Source: Hofstenia miamia
Taxonomy: Eukaryota > Xenacoelomorpha > Acoela
NCBI GenBank assembly: GCA_004352715.1
Contig: SCFE01000046.1
Span: 1,121,147 to 1,185,146 of the forward strand
Length of the DNA stretch: 64,000 bases
Reading direction: 5' to 3'
Under the pieces are notes generated by a model. The model was given only the letters and a program-made list of their open reading frames with translations. It did not search any database and had not been told where the DNA came from. Of this stretch, positions 13,382 through 24,023 are shown in pieces. Both the position numbers and the translations under genes were made by a program. The stretch's first letter is position 1, and each line of letters opens with the position of its first letter.

Positions 13382-13473
13382 CTCGATCGAACTTGGAAAT
13401 TTTCTTAAAAAATATTTGAACTCGAAACGTAAATACTCGAACTCGGACCGAGTAACTCCAACTCAACTCGAAA
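13382..13473. mobile_element. hAT-type MITE, right part only (after N join)
   Basis: Right third of the same MITE, ending CTCGAAAACCCTG with the flank CCAATTAC. The left part is cut off by the single N at 13381. Confidence 0.6.
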
Positions 13474-14589
13474 ACCCTGCCAATTACTAGAAATGAACAA
13501 ATACTCTTCGTACATACACTTGCAGTGCACGTGTTGACCAAATCACCTGATTACTTTGTCAAACTTAAAATTTAAGTTCTGAGTTCCTAATCTTGATTTA
13601 TTCAATTTAAATTTGATTATTTCGACAATGCGGTACTTTAATTCAAATTTATATAATATTTATTATATACTTTTTAATCAAAATCCTTACAAATTTACCA
13701 AACATCTAGTTAACAATATCAGTCTGTGAATAAAAATAAACGTTTAAATTTTATTCATTTCAATTTAAAATAATAGTCCGCCTATCAAATACGCTACCAA
13801 ATTTCTTACAACAAAATATATCAAGACACAACAATCAAACAGATGCACTAAAATGAAATAATGAAGAGAATCGAAGTTTTACATCAGAGATCTGGGCTGG
13901 TTTGCTCAACTCAGACTGTTCCTCCTTCCCCACAGTAGATCTTGACGAGCCTCTTTATAGGAAGCTCAGACATTGTTATTTTTTTATTAGTTAAAAAGCT
14001 ATCTATCTGACTCTGAAAGTATGTGAGGTTCAATTTTAGAGAATACACATTTCTGTCTAAATGAGATTGGGTACAAGATTTCTGCAGCTTGTTCTTCACT
14101 TCTCAAGAAATGGCAAATGAGGTCAGCTTGAAGAACTGCTTGAAAATACCCAAGTAAGCTTAATTTATATCAGGTCACTTTTGTTTTTCTCTGAATAAAA
14201 GCAGACGTCCAATTTCTTACGCAAGAAACAAAGGGGAATTTTAATATTAAAATTAATTGGAAATCTCTATTTTAATTTTTCAAATTTATATATCATCTGA
14301 AGGAAATATTTCAATTTTATAAAATTTAAATATTAATTTGTATACAATATCTGTAATATCCAATTCTTATATAAAATACACCCATGCACAGTTCAAATAG
14401 TATAATTTGACATAGAATTTAGCATACTCAAGAGCTTATAAATTTTGGAGATCTAAAAAATGTTGAGACGCAAATTTATAACAAGGAAATTGGAGTCATA
14501 GCATCATTTGTATAGCCAAATTCACTCATTATCGTCAGTTACTCTTTCTGCTTAAGAACCCAGCCTTGCATATATATATATATATATGT

Positions 14590-14807
14590 TGTAATATCGG
14601 TATGGGTTGTTTGGTTCCGGAAGACCAAGTGTTTCCGGTTTAGCATGTAAATTGTATATATTTTGATATGAATTTTTAAATAAGCAAAAGAATTTGTTGT
14701 AATTAGAAAACAGTTTTACCACAATATAGTGTTCGTTTATATTCGCTTTTCAATAATAGGTCTCTATATGTAATTAGGGATGCAAATCACAAGAAGGAGA
14801 TATTACA
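14590..14807 (+). repeat. Left LTR of the miniature retroelement
   Basis: Starts TGT and ends ACA as usual for LTRs, and is followed directly by the primer-binding-like site. Confidence 0.65.
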
Positions 14808-15123
14808 TGGTGACTCTGACGAGATCGAATGGTCTTCTCTTCAAAGTGGAACGCTTGTTTGTTGGAATCTTGAATAACGCAAGCTCTTGGACAAGGCGTA
14901 TTGAGTGGTCGTCTCTTAACAGTGGATCCGTTAGTCCAACCTGACGTCTCGTTGTGATAATCCCAATTTACGTAAGTAAGAGAACTGCTGGTTGCATGGT
15001 TTGAACCAGAGATGTCGAGTTGGTAAATCGATCTTGAATAACACAAGCTGATGACGTGTCCTTCACCATCACTATTAGCCGCGGAAGACACAGAGAAAAC
15101 AGTTCGCCTGACCTAGAGCGGCA

Positions 15124-15355
15124 TGTAATATCGGTACTGGTTGTTTGTATCAGCCAGACCAAATGTTTTCGGTTTAGAATGTAAATTGTACATATGTTGA
15201 TATTAATTTGCATATAAGCAAGAGAATTTGTTGTAAATAAAAACCGTTTTAGCACAGGTTTAGTGTTTGTTATTATCTTCTGCCCGCAGTCGTCTCCCTG
15301 AGAATAGGTGTCTATATGTAATTAGGTATGCAAAGCACAAGCGGGAGATATTACT
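15124..15355 (+). repeat. Right LTR of the miniature retroelement
   Basis: Homologous to 14590-14807 but ends ACT instead of ACA. It contains AATAAA inside GTAAATAAAAACC, a possible polyadenylation signal. Confidence 0.65.
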
Positions 15356-15391
15356 AAATATATATATATATAGATAGATAGATAGATAGAT
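15356..15391. repeat. (TA)n plus (GATA)n microsatellite
   Basis: TA repeats followed by about five GATA units. Confidence 0.9.
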
Positions 15392-16039
15392 ATTAATTAA
15401 TATTTAGCCATAGACTGTTGGTTTGTTTTGATATACTGATCAAATATAACTCTGGTATTACTGCAATTCTACTGTCTCAAAACGATCATTAAGTTTCCTA
15501 AGGTATAGACTCGCACTTTTAATTATATTTAAATAATGTGCTGTTAGTGATGCAGAAGACATAGTTTAGAATAATTTGCTCCAATAAATTTATTTATTCA
15601 AAGTAACTTGCATTGTTAAGAAATGATTCTAAATGGAAGGTTAGAATAATGAATTAAAAATTAGTTTTACATAAAAGATTAATGCATGCATGTAGAAGGA
15701 AACAAAGAAAGAAGAAAATGACTAAGTTTTGCCCATGGCGTACTACTAAAGATGATGACTGACAATGGTTCATTCTATCAATTACTAGAAAAATTTGAGA
15801 AAATAAAATAAATCAATTTAAATCTCCATAATCAAAAACATTTACAAAATTAAACTCCAACGCCTTTGGTATCTAAAAACAAGTGAGTTACAATGAAGTA
15901 CATGGTAATTTTAGCGCATGCTTAACACGATATTTGATTAATGTCCAGCTCTTAAAAAATCAACTTTATGTAATAGCTGTATATACTAAGATTAAATTTT
16001 TGCCAATGTCTTAACAAAGCTATAGACCACTAATTACAG

Positions 16040-16043
<4 letters not shown>
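15392..16043. other. AT-rich DNA, nothing identified
   Basis: No coding or repeat signal recognised. Confidence 0.3.

Positions 16044-16080
<37 letters not shown>
16044..16080. repeat. (TA)n microsatellite
   Basis: About 18 TA units. Confidence 0.95.
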
Positions 16081-16082
<2 letters not shown>

Positions 16083-16204
16083 CTTTTATAATAAGCTTCT
16101 TTGTCGTTTTATGAAAAGAACAACGAAAAGTTTAATTGAAAGTTCTTACAGTACCATCGCCAGTCAATTAAAGATCTCGTTGATTCTCTTAATATATATA
16201 TTGA

Positions 16205-16229
16205 CCCTAAACCCTAACCCTAACCCTAA
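16205..16229. repeat. Telomere-like CCCTAA units
   Basis: Four CCCTAA-type units, the first with an extra A (CCCTAAA), run straight into a (TA)n tract that ends at 16254. This is the C-rich strand of a TTAGGG-type repeat at an interstitial site. Confidence 0.8.
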
Positions 16230-16275
16230 TATATATATATATATATATATATATCATGTGAAAGAGTTTGGAAAN

Positions 16276-18200
16276 CTTGAATTCCCATTTATTGTAAGAT
16301 TAATGTGTTCCTGAGTGCCCCATGCCCTATTTATAGTAGGCCATGGTGCCATGAAATCACAAATTCGCTTTGAATAATGTTGAAGTAGTCATGAGTTTTG
16401 ATCGTAGCAAAAATACAAAAATTTTCGAAAGTTATGAATTTTAGAAAATATTTCCAAAGTTTTTCACAAGAATGTATATATGGAAGTCATCTAACACTGT
16501 ATAACAATGAATATGTGTTTTATTTCATATCACATATAGATGATTTATTGAATATTTTATTGTATTTTATAAATTAGTGCCCGCATTTAATAGTATTATG
16601 CCATTATCATTATGAATGACAAAAGAGAATTCATCTTGGCAACAAATATCGTGAATAGTTTTCGACGAAAAACTATTGATGTTTGACACTTGCAATTAGT
16701 AAATGCTCTACATTGAATTTGAAAACTATATATAGCTATTTCTTCCATGAAATAGATAATAATTATGGAACCAAGAGGAAATTTTTAGCCAATCCCTTAA
16801 AAAATGTTACATTGAGGAAATATTGAAATGATTAGTAGAAACTGAATCATCGGAGAAAAAAATTATTATGACTTTCACAAACCCAGAAATTTATAGCAAT
16901 GAGTCTAGAAGGTTTATTATTCCGAACCTTTAGTTTTTACTCTAAGATAATTCCAGCACTGCTGGAAATAAAAATTGGTAGAAAGCTATTGTTTATTAAT
17001 AGTAATAACAATGAAATATTCCAAATAAATTAGCAAAACAATTAAGCTTATTTCTAAAAAATTTGCAAAGAAATAATTTGATTATGAATATGAAATCAAA
17101 ATTTTTAAAAATCCCTGAATCATTTGGGATCATGGAGTTGCTACGAAACGACCTTTTATGAAATTAAGTTTATTTTTGTGTAGGATCAGTACCTAAAACT
17201 AGATAAATTTAAGAGTGTGCTAAACATATGCCAAACTACATTATCTTGAACTTTTTTTGGTATCGAAATCTTCACAAAAAATTTTGAAACTAGATCATGC
17301 ATTGGCAGATTTGCATATCAATTCAAAATTTTCTTAAAAATAAAATAAATAAATAAACGCAATAAATTTTTTGCTTGTAATCTATTTCATTTACAGCATA
17401 TAGATTTTTACCTCGAACATTTCCATTAAGGTGTGAATGTGATAATAAACGAGGTGTAGTGCCATTTTCACACCTCCATTTGGCAGTAAGAAATTTGGGA
17501 AGGTCTGGTTTGTGACGAATATGACTAAGTCCACCAGGTGCAACCTTGCGAATAGGAGGCTCAACATAAGAAATACTGTCTTCACTTAAGCTCTCCAAAC
17601 CAGCGTCAGAATCACTGCATCTCCAAGTTGAATCACTAGTAGAAGAGAGCTGTTGTCTTTTCTGAGCTGATCGTAGTTTTGAAACAATCGCCGCAGTTGA
17701 TGCTTGACAGTGTCTTCCTATTCCTAAGTTAAGAATTCAAAAAACTTTACACTACAGTAATATATAAATGTCAATGAATAAATTTTTTAGAAAGCTATTT
17801 TAAAAAAATTATCTAATCCTAGAATACTTTTCACATTGTAATAATTTTATAACAAAAATTTGCACAGTAAAAAAATTAAGCAAACGGCACAATACTAAAT
17901 TGCAATGACCTCCATAAAAATTGAAAATCAACTTGGTCAACAGTTTTGCAACTACAATACTATCTACTGTGTCTGGATTTCATTACAAATGTAATTTCAA
18001 TACTCAAGCAAAAAATAGGTGTGACTTCATCAGAAGAGTGGAATGGGACCCTCCTCCACTCTTGCTTCATCATACTGAGCATCGATGGACTGCAGTTAAC
18101 TCAAATTCTCATCTTTCATTATTATTAGAGGGTTAATTTGTAAAACTATCTGACATGAAAATGACAAAAGCACGTGATCAATGCCAATAACGTTTCAACA
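16276..18200. repeat. Duplicated block C, copy 1 (contains a Shaw exon)
   Basis: Matches sequence within 29008-33480, in several overlapping pieces. It begins after the single N at 16275 and ends at the 1000-base gap. It carries the channel exon at 17412-17723. Confidence 0.85.
17412..17723 (-). CDS. Shaw: Shaw-type K+ channel C-terminal exon, duplicate copy 1
   Basis: 312 bases with an acceptor (CTTAACTTAG) and a donor (GTTCGAG|GTAAAAATC), entering and leaving in phase 1. It is essentially identical to the exon at 31220-31531 in both the exon and its flanks. It encodes a Ser- and Arg-rich cytoplasmic segment (GIGRHCQASTAAIVSKLRSA onward, then SLSEDSISYVEPPIRKVAPG) without a known domain. 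It lies 14 kb beyond the 31-kb copy, inside the duplicated block C. It is therefore more likely a second haplotype or segmental copy than an additional exon of one transcript, although tandem use in frame would be possible because the length is a multiple of three. Confidence 0.6.
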
Positions 18201-19200
18201 NNNNNNNNNNNNNNNNNNNNNNNNNNNNNNNNNNNNNNNNNNNNNNNNNNNNNNNNNNNNNNNNNNNNNNNNNNNNNNNNNNNNNNNNNNNNNNNNNNNN
18301 NNNNNNNNNNNNNNNNNNNNNNNNNNNNNNNNNNNNNNNNNNNNNNNNNNNNNNNNNNNNNNNNNNNNNNNNNNNNNNNNNNNNNNNNNNNNNNNNNNNN
18401 NNNNNNNNNNNNNNNNNNNNNNNNNNNNNNNNNNNNNNNNNNNNNNNNNNNNNNNNNNNNNNNNNNNNNNNNNNNNNNNNNNNNNNNNNNNNNNNNNNNN
18501 NNNNNNNNNNNNNNNNNNNNNNNNNNNNNNNNNNNNNNNNNNNNNNNNNNNNNNNNNNNNNNNNNNNNNNNNNNNNNNNNNNNNNNNNNNNNNNNNNNNN
18601 NNNNNNNNNNNNNNNNNNNNNNNNNNNNNNNNNNNNNNNNNNNNNNNNNNNNNNNNNNNNNNNNNNNNNNNNNNNNNNNNNNNNNNNNNNNNNNNNNNNN
18701 NNNNNNNNNNNNNNNNNNNNNNNNNNNNNNNNNNNNNNNNNNNNNNNNNNNNNNNNNNNNNNNNNNNNNNNNNNNNNNNNNNNNNNNNNNNNNNNNNNNN
18801 NNNNNNNNNNNNNNNNNNNNNNNNNNNNNNNNNNNNNNNNNNNNNNNNNNNNNNNNNNNNNNNNNNNNNNNNNNNNNNNNNNNNNNNNNNNNNNNNNNNN
18901 NNNNNNNNNNNNNNNNNNNNNNNNNNNNNNNNNNNNNNNNNNNNNNNNNNNNNNNNNNNNNNNNNNNNNNNNNNNNNNNNNNNNNNNNNNNNNNNNNNNN
19001 NNNNNNNNNNNNNNNNNNNNNNNNNNNNNNNNNNNNNNNNNNNNNNNNNNNNNNNNNNNNNNNNNNNNNNNNNNNNNNNNNNNNNNNNNNNNNNNNNNNN
19101 NNNNNNNNNNNNNNNNNNNNNNNNNNNNNNNNNNNNNNNNNNNNNNNNNNNNNNNNNNNNNNNNNNNNNNNNNNNNNNNNNNNNNNNNNNNNNNNNNNNN
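18201..19200. other. Assembly gap, exactly 1000 N
   Basis: The round length suggests an arbitrary filler, not a measured distance. Confidence 0.99.
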
Positions 19201-19596
19201 GGTTGCAATAGACTCTTCTTAGAATTTTTACAGTGTTTTAAGACAATGTAATACATTAAGAATCTGTGGATTAATTGTTGAGTTTGTCACTGGTAATTAG
19301 CAAACCATGAAAAGTACTTTCCAATAGATAAATTTGAACTTCAGTTGTAGAAAATACTCTTTTGATAACTATTTATATTTTGTTTAGGTAACAGCAATTT
19401 ACAAAATAGCTTTGTACAGTTCGCACATATTATCTACTAATAATGCTTCATTTTGAATATTGTTTGTATGTATATAATGAATATGACGTAAATAAAATTT
19501 GCAAGTAGTATTGTGCATTATTAACAGAACCAACACAAAACTCTATTTTTTTATAAATTTTGATATACTTGATAAAAAATAATGTCTCAATTGTCT
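19201..19596. repeat. Duplicated block A, copy 2
   Basis: Counterpart of 6793-7186. It continues without interruption to 20171. Confidence 0.85.
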
Positions 19597-20171
19597 TCAG
19601 TTGTTAAAATTGCCTTCAATGCTTCAAAAGCTGTTTGTTTGTATAATTGCGAAAATGACATGATTTATGTATATAGATTTCACAATTGTTTCTTAATATC
19701 TGGAAATGAAAAAAAATGTCTATCTGTTGAATTAATTAGACTGATAGTTTGGCTTGAAAATAAATACAAAATTGGCTATTTTTAAGAAAACTTTGTTGTA
19801 TTTAAGATTGCAAAAAAGATTAAAAAACGTTTGAAGAGCAATTTTATACTTTACATTATATATTTATTGAGAAAACAATAGTGGAAATGCAATTTTTCTG
19901 AAAACATTGCTCATTGATATGACATTACTTGCCCAATATTTACAAACCAAATTGGTATACTGATTTTCACATATGAATTTCTTTGCAATTATTTGTAAAA
20001 TTAAAATTATTCAACGAAAATGATAGTCAATATTTTAAATGCATGTCAGCAGGAACAGTAATTAACAATGTAATAAACAATTAAGTGATAAAATTTTCAG
20101 AGGTGAAATTAATAAATGGCATTGTGCCGTGTTATACTATACACGGCGTTATAGTTGCAAGTGGTAATCGC
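19597..20171. other. AT-rich DNA linking blocks A and F1
   Basis: The part from 19841 onwards is also found at 23751-24023. No gene is recognised. The open frame starting near 19582 is AT-driven. Confidence 0.4.
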
Positions 20172-20517
20172 CATGTCACACCTTCTGCAGGGTACATGGA
20201 CTTGATCACCTTAGTATAAATACATTCTCAATTGCGGCAACAGAATTTTTATTAAACTAAGTTATTATTCTTTTATGATGATCGTATGATATCAGAATCT
20301 CTACTGGAAACTTTTGAATTCTTCTACCCAAATCACCCCATGCGCAGTAACAAATTGCATGCGAAATATACAAATGCAGCAATGATTCTGAAGATCACTC
20401 TTAAAGGATTAGAACAATGTATTAGATTCTATGATATTTTTTATCCGAAGATCAATGAGTTACGTTGAAGTATTATACTACATCAGTCTTTGGAAACATC
20501 AAACTCTACCCATTATA
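20172..20517. repeat. Duplicated block F1, copy 2
   Basis: Identical by eye to 7776-8121. Confidence 0.85.
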
Positions 20518-21845
20518 ACGTGTGTCCGTAAAGTCTGGCATAATTTAAATTCGAAATTGATTAATAACTAAACGGTAATCAAGAAAATTTTGAATTCAAA
20601 CATAACGTATATTGAAACAATATTATCATATAACAAAAGAATGAAATATCACAAGCATTTATCCTCAAATATGTCACCACCAACTTCGACTAAATAGCTT
20701 AGTCTGACACGAATATGTGCAACGGCAGCAGCAAATTCCTGTGGAGTGATTTCTCTGCATATATCTGTGATTCTATGTTTCAATTCAGCAATAGACGCAG
20801 GCGAATTATAATGATAAATTTTGCTCTTCAGCCAGCCCCAAAACCAGTAATCCAGTGGATTAATATCGGGACTTCTGGGTGGCCATGGAATGTCACATCC
20901 CCTGCTAATGACTCGATGGGGAAACTGATCATTTAAAAATGTCCTCACCGATGTCGCAAAATGAGGTGGAGCACCGTCCTGCATAAAAATAGTTCGCCTG
21001 AACGAGCGACGTTGTTTAAGTTGAGGAATGACGTGATCCTTCAGCATGGCCAGATAATTCTCAGCGTTAACCGTGCCATCAAAGAAGAATGGTTCGAGTC
21101 CATATTGGCTGCTGAATCCCATCCAGACAGTAATGTGAGGCGAGTGGAGAGGGCGCGATTGTCCAGCATGGGGATTACTGTCAGCCCAGATGCGGCAGTT
21201 GTGTCTATGGATTGTACCATTCAATGAGAAGTTCGATTCATCACTCCATAGGATGTTACAAAGTTGATCATCATTTTCGTCTAACCACTGGGCAAATTCA
21301 AGCCGCTTCTCTTTGTCACCTTCCTCTAATTGTTGATGTAATGCAAGTTTGTAGGGCCACATACGTAGAGAACATCTTGCTATTTTATGCACTGATGTCT
21401 TTGTAATGCCAGTTTCAACGGATAAACGGCGTACAGATGTCTTGCCCGATGACGAAGCAATTGCTTGTTGAACTTTAACGACATCACCATGCTCCAGGGA
21501 TGGCCTGCCTGAACGTGGTTTATCATGAAGGCTGCCTGTTTCATAAAATTTTTCCATTAGTTTGTAGACAGTAGCGGAGGAAAATGGATCTTCGATCATC
21601 TTGTGCTTATGTTTAAATTCACGTAAGGCATTAGTAGCACTCTTGTCACAGCGAATGTAGCATTCCAGCAACTCAATTTTAGTCGTGAGATCCATTCAAT
21701 TGATAAAAACAAGTGACACGTAGCAGCAGCAGCAGCTTAAATACAACATGACGAACTTCACGTCATGTTGTTAAAAATAGCATATTGCATCAATGTGACA
21801 TACCTACACCCGTTTATATTTGTGCCTGACGTTACGGACACATGG
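20518..21845 (-). mobile_element. DD41D mariner-like transposon, complete copy
   Basis: A 1,328-base element. TA is present at 20516-20517 and 21846-21847. The left end reads ACGTGTGTCCGTAAAGTCTG, and the reverse complement of the right end reads CCATGTGTCCGTAACGTCAG. The inverted repeats are imperfect over about 28 bases. It contains one uninterrupted transposase gene on the minus strand. Length, TA target and gene content are those of a standard Tc1/mariner superfamily element. Confidence 0.92.
20649..21695 (-). CDS. DD41D mariner-family transposase, intact
   Basis: A 348-residue cut-and-paste transposase, the usual length for Tc1/mariner (about 340). Residues 1-55 and 87-107 look like two helix-turn-helix DNA-binding units, linked by the SGRPS motif at 62-66. 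The RNase H-like catalytic core has D152 (LWSDESNF), D240 (FMQDGAPPHF) and D282 (SPDINPLDYWFW). There are 41 residues between D240 and D282, so the triad is DD41D and not the DD34D of classical mariner. DD41D groups (rosa, Visitor) are known in animals. The start is ATG at 21695, followed at once by MDLTTKIELLECY. The other two copies in the window have lost this ATG. No stop or frameshift is visible, so the protein could be functional. The intact frame may, however, result from joining two copies (see findings). Confidence 0.93.
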   Translation of the reverse strand: MDLTTKIELLECYIRCDKSATNALREFKHKHKMIEDPFSSATVYKLMEKFYETGSLHDKPRSGRPSLEHGDVVKVQQAIASSSGKTSVRRLSVETGITKTSVHKIARCSLRMWPYKLALHQQLEEGDKEKRLEFAQWLDENDDQLCNILWSDESNFSLNGTIHRHNCRIWADSNPHAGQSRPLHSPHITVWMGFSSQYGLEPFFFDGTVNAENYLAMLKDHVIPQLKQRRSFRRTIFMQDGAPPHFATSVRTFLNDQFPHRVISRGCDIPWPPRSPDINPLDYWFWGWLKSKIYHYNSPASIAELKHRITDICREITPQEFAAAVAHIRVRLSYLVEVGGDIFEDKCL

Positions 21846-21847
21846 TA

Positions 21848-22459
21848 AATATAGGAAATAACTTTATTAACATGAATGCAAACTTACAAAATTCTAAAAA
21901 AAATAGTTTACATTTATACCAAATGCATTTTATGAATTTGGTACACATTTACTTTTATCAACTAAGGTCTAAATGTCACCTCGAAAATTTTACAAAGCAA
22001 TAAATTTTGCATTACTTCTTTTCTTTAGCAGATTGCATTGTTAAAAAAGCATAGTATAATTCCATTATTACACTTTTAGTAAGCATTTGGGCGTCACACC
22101 TTTTGCATTAGTATTTGTTAGTTGTAAAGAAAATGAAAATCTTGCTTGGGTAGATGAGAATGATATTGTACATCAATATTTGGTAAAATGAATTGCGTTA
22201 AAAGTGGTCACTATTAATTCAAATGAATACTGAATGAGATATTTTAGACATGCATGTATTTTGCTTATCAAGTAGTACAAATTTGCAAATATAATACAAT
22301 ATAAACAAAATATTAAATCAAATTCCAGATATTTTACAAATACATGTACATGTATGACTCTGTTGTGCTGTGTTGTTTGACACAACAGCTTTTTGCTGTT
22401 ATGTTATGTTAAAAAACCCCTAAAACGCTAAGCCTGATATATATATATATATATATATA
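21848..22459. other. AT-rich flank unique to this mariner copy
   Basis: Unlike the flank of the other two copies (9454 and 24981 onwards). Ends in a (TA)n tract at 22437-22459 that runs into an N gap. No gene was seen. Confidence 0.45.
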
Positions 22460-23459
22460 NNNNNNNNNNNNNNNNNNNNNNNNNNNNNNNNNNNNNNNNN
22501 NNNNNNNNNNNNNNNNNNNNNNNNNNNNNNNNNNNNNNNNNNNNNNNNNNNNNNNNNNNNNNNNNNNNNNNNNNNNNNNNNNNNNNNNNNNNNNNNNNNN
22601 NNNNNNNNNNNNNNNNNNNNNNNNNNNNNNNNNNNNNNNNNNNNNNNNNNNNNNNNNNNNNNNNNNNNNNNNNNNNNNNNNNNNNNNNNNNNNNNNNNNN
22701 NNNNNNNNNNNNNNNNNNNNNNNNNNNNNNNNNNNNNNNNNNNNNNNNNNNNNNNNNNNNNNNNNNNNNNNNNNNNNNNNNNNNNNNNNNNNNNNNNNNN
22801 NNNNNNNNNNNNNNNNNNNNNNNNNNNNNNNNNNNNNNNNNNNNNNNNNNNNNNNNNNNNNNNNNNNNNNNNNNNNNNNNNNNNNNNNNNNNNNNNNNNN
22901 NNNNNNNNNNNNNNNNNNNNNNNNNNNNNNNNNNNNNNNNNNNNNNNNNNNNNNNNNNNNNNNNNNNNNNNNNNNNNNNNNNNNNNNNNNNNNNNNNNNN
23001 NNNNNNNNNNNNNNNNNNNNNNNNNNNNNNNNNNNNNNNNNNNNNNNNNNNNNNNNNNNNNNNNNNNNNNNNNNNNNNNNNNNNNNNNNNNNNNNNNNNN
23101 NNNNNNNNNNNNNNNNNNNNNNNNNNNNNNNNNNNNNNNNNNNNNNNNNNNNNNNNNNNNNNNNNNNNNNNNNNNNNNNNNNNNNNNNNNNNNNNNNNNN
23201 NNNNNNNNNNNNNNNNNNNNNNNNNNNNNNNNNNNNNNNNNNNNNNNNNNNNNNNNNNNNNNNNNNNNNNNNNNNNNNNNNNNNNNNNNNNNNNNNNNNN
23301 NNNNNNNNNNNNNNNNNNNNNNNNNNNNNNNNNNNNNNNNNNNNNNNNNNNNNNNNNNNNNNNNNNNNNNNNNNNNNNNNNNNNNNNNNNNNNNNNNNNN
23401 NNNNNNNNNNNNNNNNNNNNNNNNNNNNNNNNNNNNNNNNNNNNNNNNNNNNNNNNNNN
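22460..23459. other. Assembly gap, exactly 1000 N
   Basis: Filler gap that begins inside a (TA)n tract. Confidence 0.99.
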
Positions 23460-23500
23460 TTGAGTGTGGGGGTCTTCAAATGTGATTCACAATCCACTGT

Positions 23501-23746
23501 CTACTGTTCACTGTTTGATACTGTAGGGTTGACTTGAATTTCTTGATTCAACTGTATAGCAGTATCTTCCTGTAGTTCGTAAAGTATCTTATGAATGGTA
23601 AGTAAATCCTCTTTGGAAAGATTGCTGAAAGGTGCGAGTAACTTTGCAGATGTAATGCGGCTCTGTTCTCCCGTTATGAAATCCTCACTACCGAGAGAAC
23701 GAATTAAAGCACGCTCGGAGGGACCGACTGAACGCGACGGAATCAT
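23501..23746 (-). CDS. Probable coding exon, unassigned (possible 3'-terminal exon)
   Basis: An 81-codon frame ending in TAG. It is richer in G+C and CpG than its surroundings and has non-random composition. It reads SVGPSERALIRSLGSEDFIT at the start, then a likely helical segment LSKEDLLTIHKILYELQED, and ends NPTVSNSEQ. No family is recognised. Possible acceptors are GCGTTCAG (phase 1) inside the frame, or ATGTACAG at about 23759-23766 (phase 0). The phase 1 option would fit the phase 1 donor of the channel exon at 31220-31531, making it a candidate last exon of the Shaw gene. That is inference only. Sequence identity with the other haplotype block begins at about 23751, just upstream of the frame, so the exon sits at a breakpoint. 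Confidence 0.4.
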   Translation of the reverse strand: MIPSRSVGPSERALIRSLGSEDFITGEQSRITSAKLLAPFSNLSKEDLLTIHKILYELQEDTAIQLNQEIQVNPTVSNSEQ

Positions 23747-23750
23747 CGTA

Positions 23751-24023
23751 ATTTTATACTGTACATTATATATTTATTGAGAAAACAATAATGGAAATGC
23801 AATTTTTCTGAAAACATTGCTCATTGATTTGACATTTGACTTTATAAACCAAATTGGTATAATGCTCTGTTTGTTTTGGGTATGAGTGTAGAGCTACGGT
23901 ATACTGATTTTCACATATGAATTTCGTTTCAATTATTTGTAAAATTGAAATTATTCAACGAAAATGATAGTCAATATTTTAAATGCATGTGAGGAGGATA
24001 AGTAATTAACAATGTAATAAACA
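23751..24023. repeat. Partial duplicate of the A-F1 linking DNA
   Basis: Corresponds to 19841-20082 with small indels, then runs into an N gap. Confidence 0.75.

Larger units (their letters stand above)
9452..14534. repeat. Duplicated block B, copy 1, with internal re-duplications
   Basis: Matches 24979-27711. Relative to that copy it lacks 48 bases (copy 2, 25546-25593) and 13 bases (near 25307-25320). Three internal stretches are repeated at single-N joins: 10436-10760 recurs at 10836-11155, about 11310-11525 recurs at about 11552-11768, and 12224-13380 recurs at 13382-14533. It is non-coding except for a hAT-type MITE. Confidence 0.8.
14590..15355 (+). mobile_element. Miniature LTR retroelement (TRIM-like)
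   Basis: Two direct terminal repeats lie at 14590-14807 and 15124-15355. Each begins TGTAATATCGGTA and ends GGAGATATTAC(A/T), and they are roughly 80 percent alike by eye. They enclose only about 316 bases. Right after the first repeat comes TGGTGACTCTGACGAG, a primer-binding-site-like sequence resembling those of BEL/Pao or gypsy elements. A short purine-rich stretch (CTAGAGCGGCA) precedes the second repeat. No gag or pol frame exists, so this fits a non-autonomous mini-element. No clear target duplication is visible. The interior also has two pairs of short direct repeats (around 14830/14910 and 14868/15031). Confidence 0.7.

Noticed and set aside
14774-15255. Two minus-strand frames near 100 codons
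   Set aside because: They lie inside the miniature LTR element in antisense and show no retroviral-type domain.
17391-17585. Alternative-frame products over the Shaw C-terminal exon (also 31199-31393)
   Set aside because: They overlap the real exon in a different frame and read into the intron.
17921-18136. Frame starting MKINLVNSFATTILSTVSGF, repeated at 31959 and 33197
   Set aside because: Considered as a further exon because it is repeated. It is on the strand opposite to the channel, has no splice context, and its conservation follows from block C duplication.
18174-19256. Long open frames across the 1000-N gap (and likewise across 22460-23459, 24024-24637, 27712-28617)
   Set aside because: They consist almost only of N and carry no coding information.
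20715-21406. Plus-strand frames across the mariner element
   Set aside because: Shadows of the transposase gene on the other strand.
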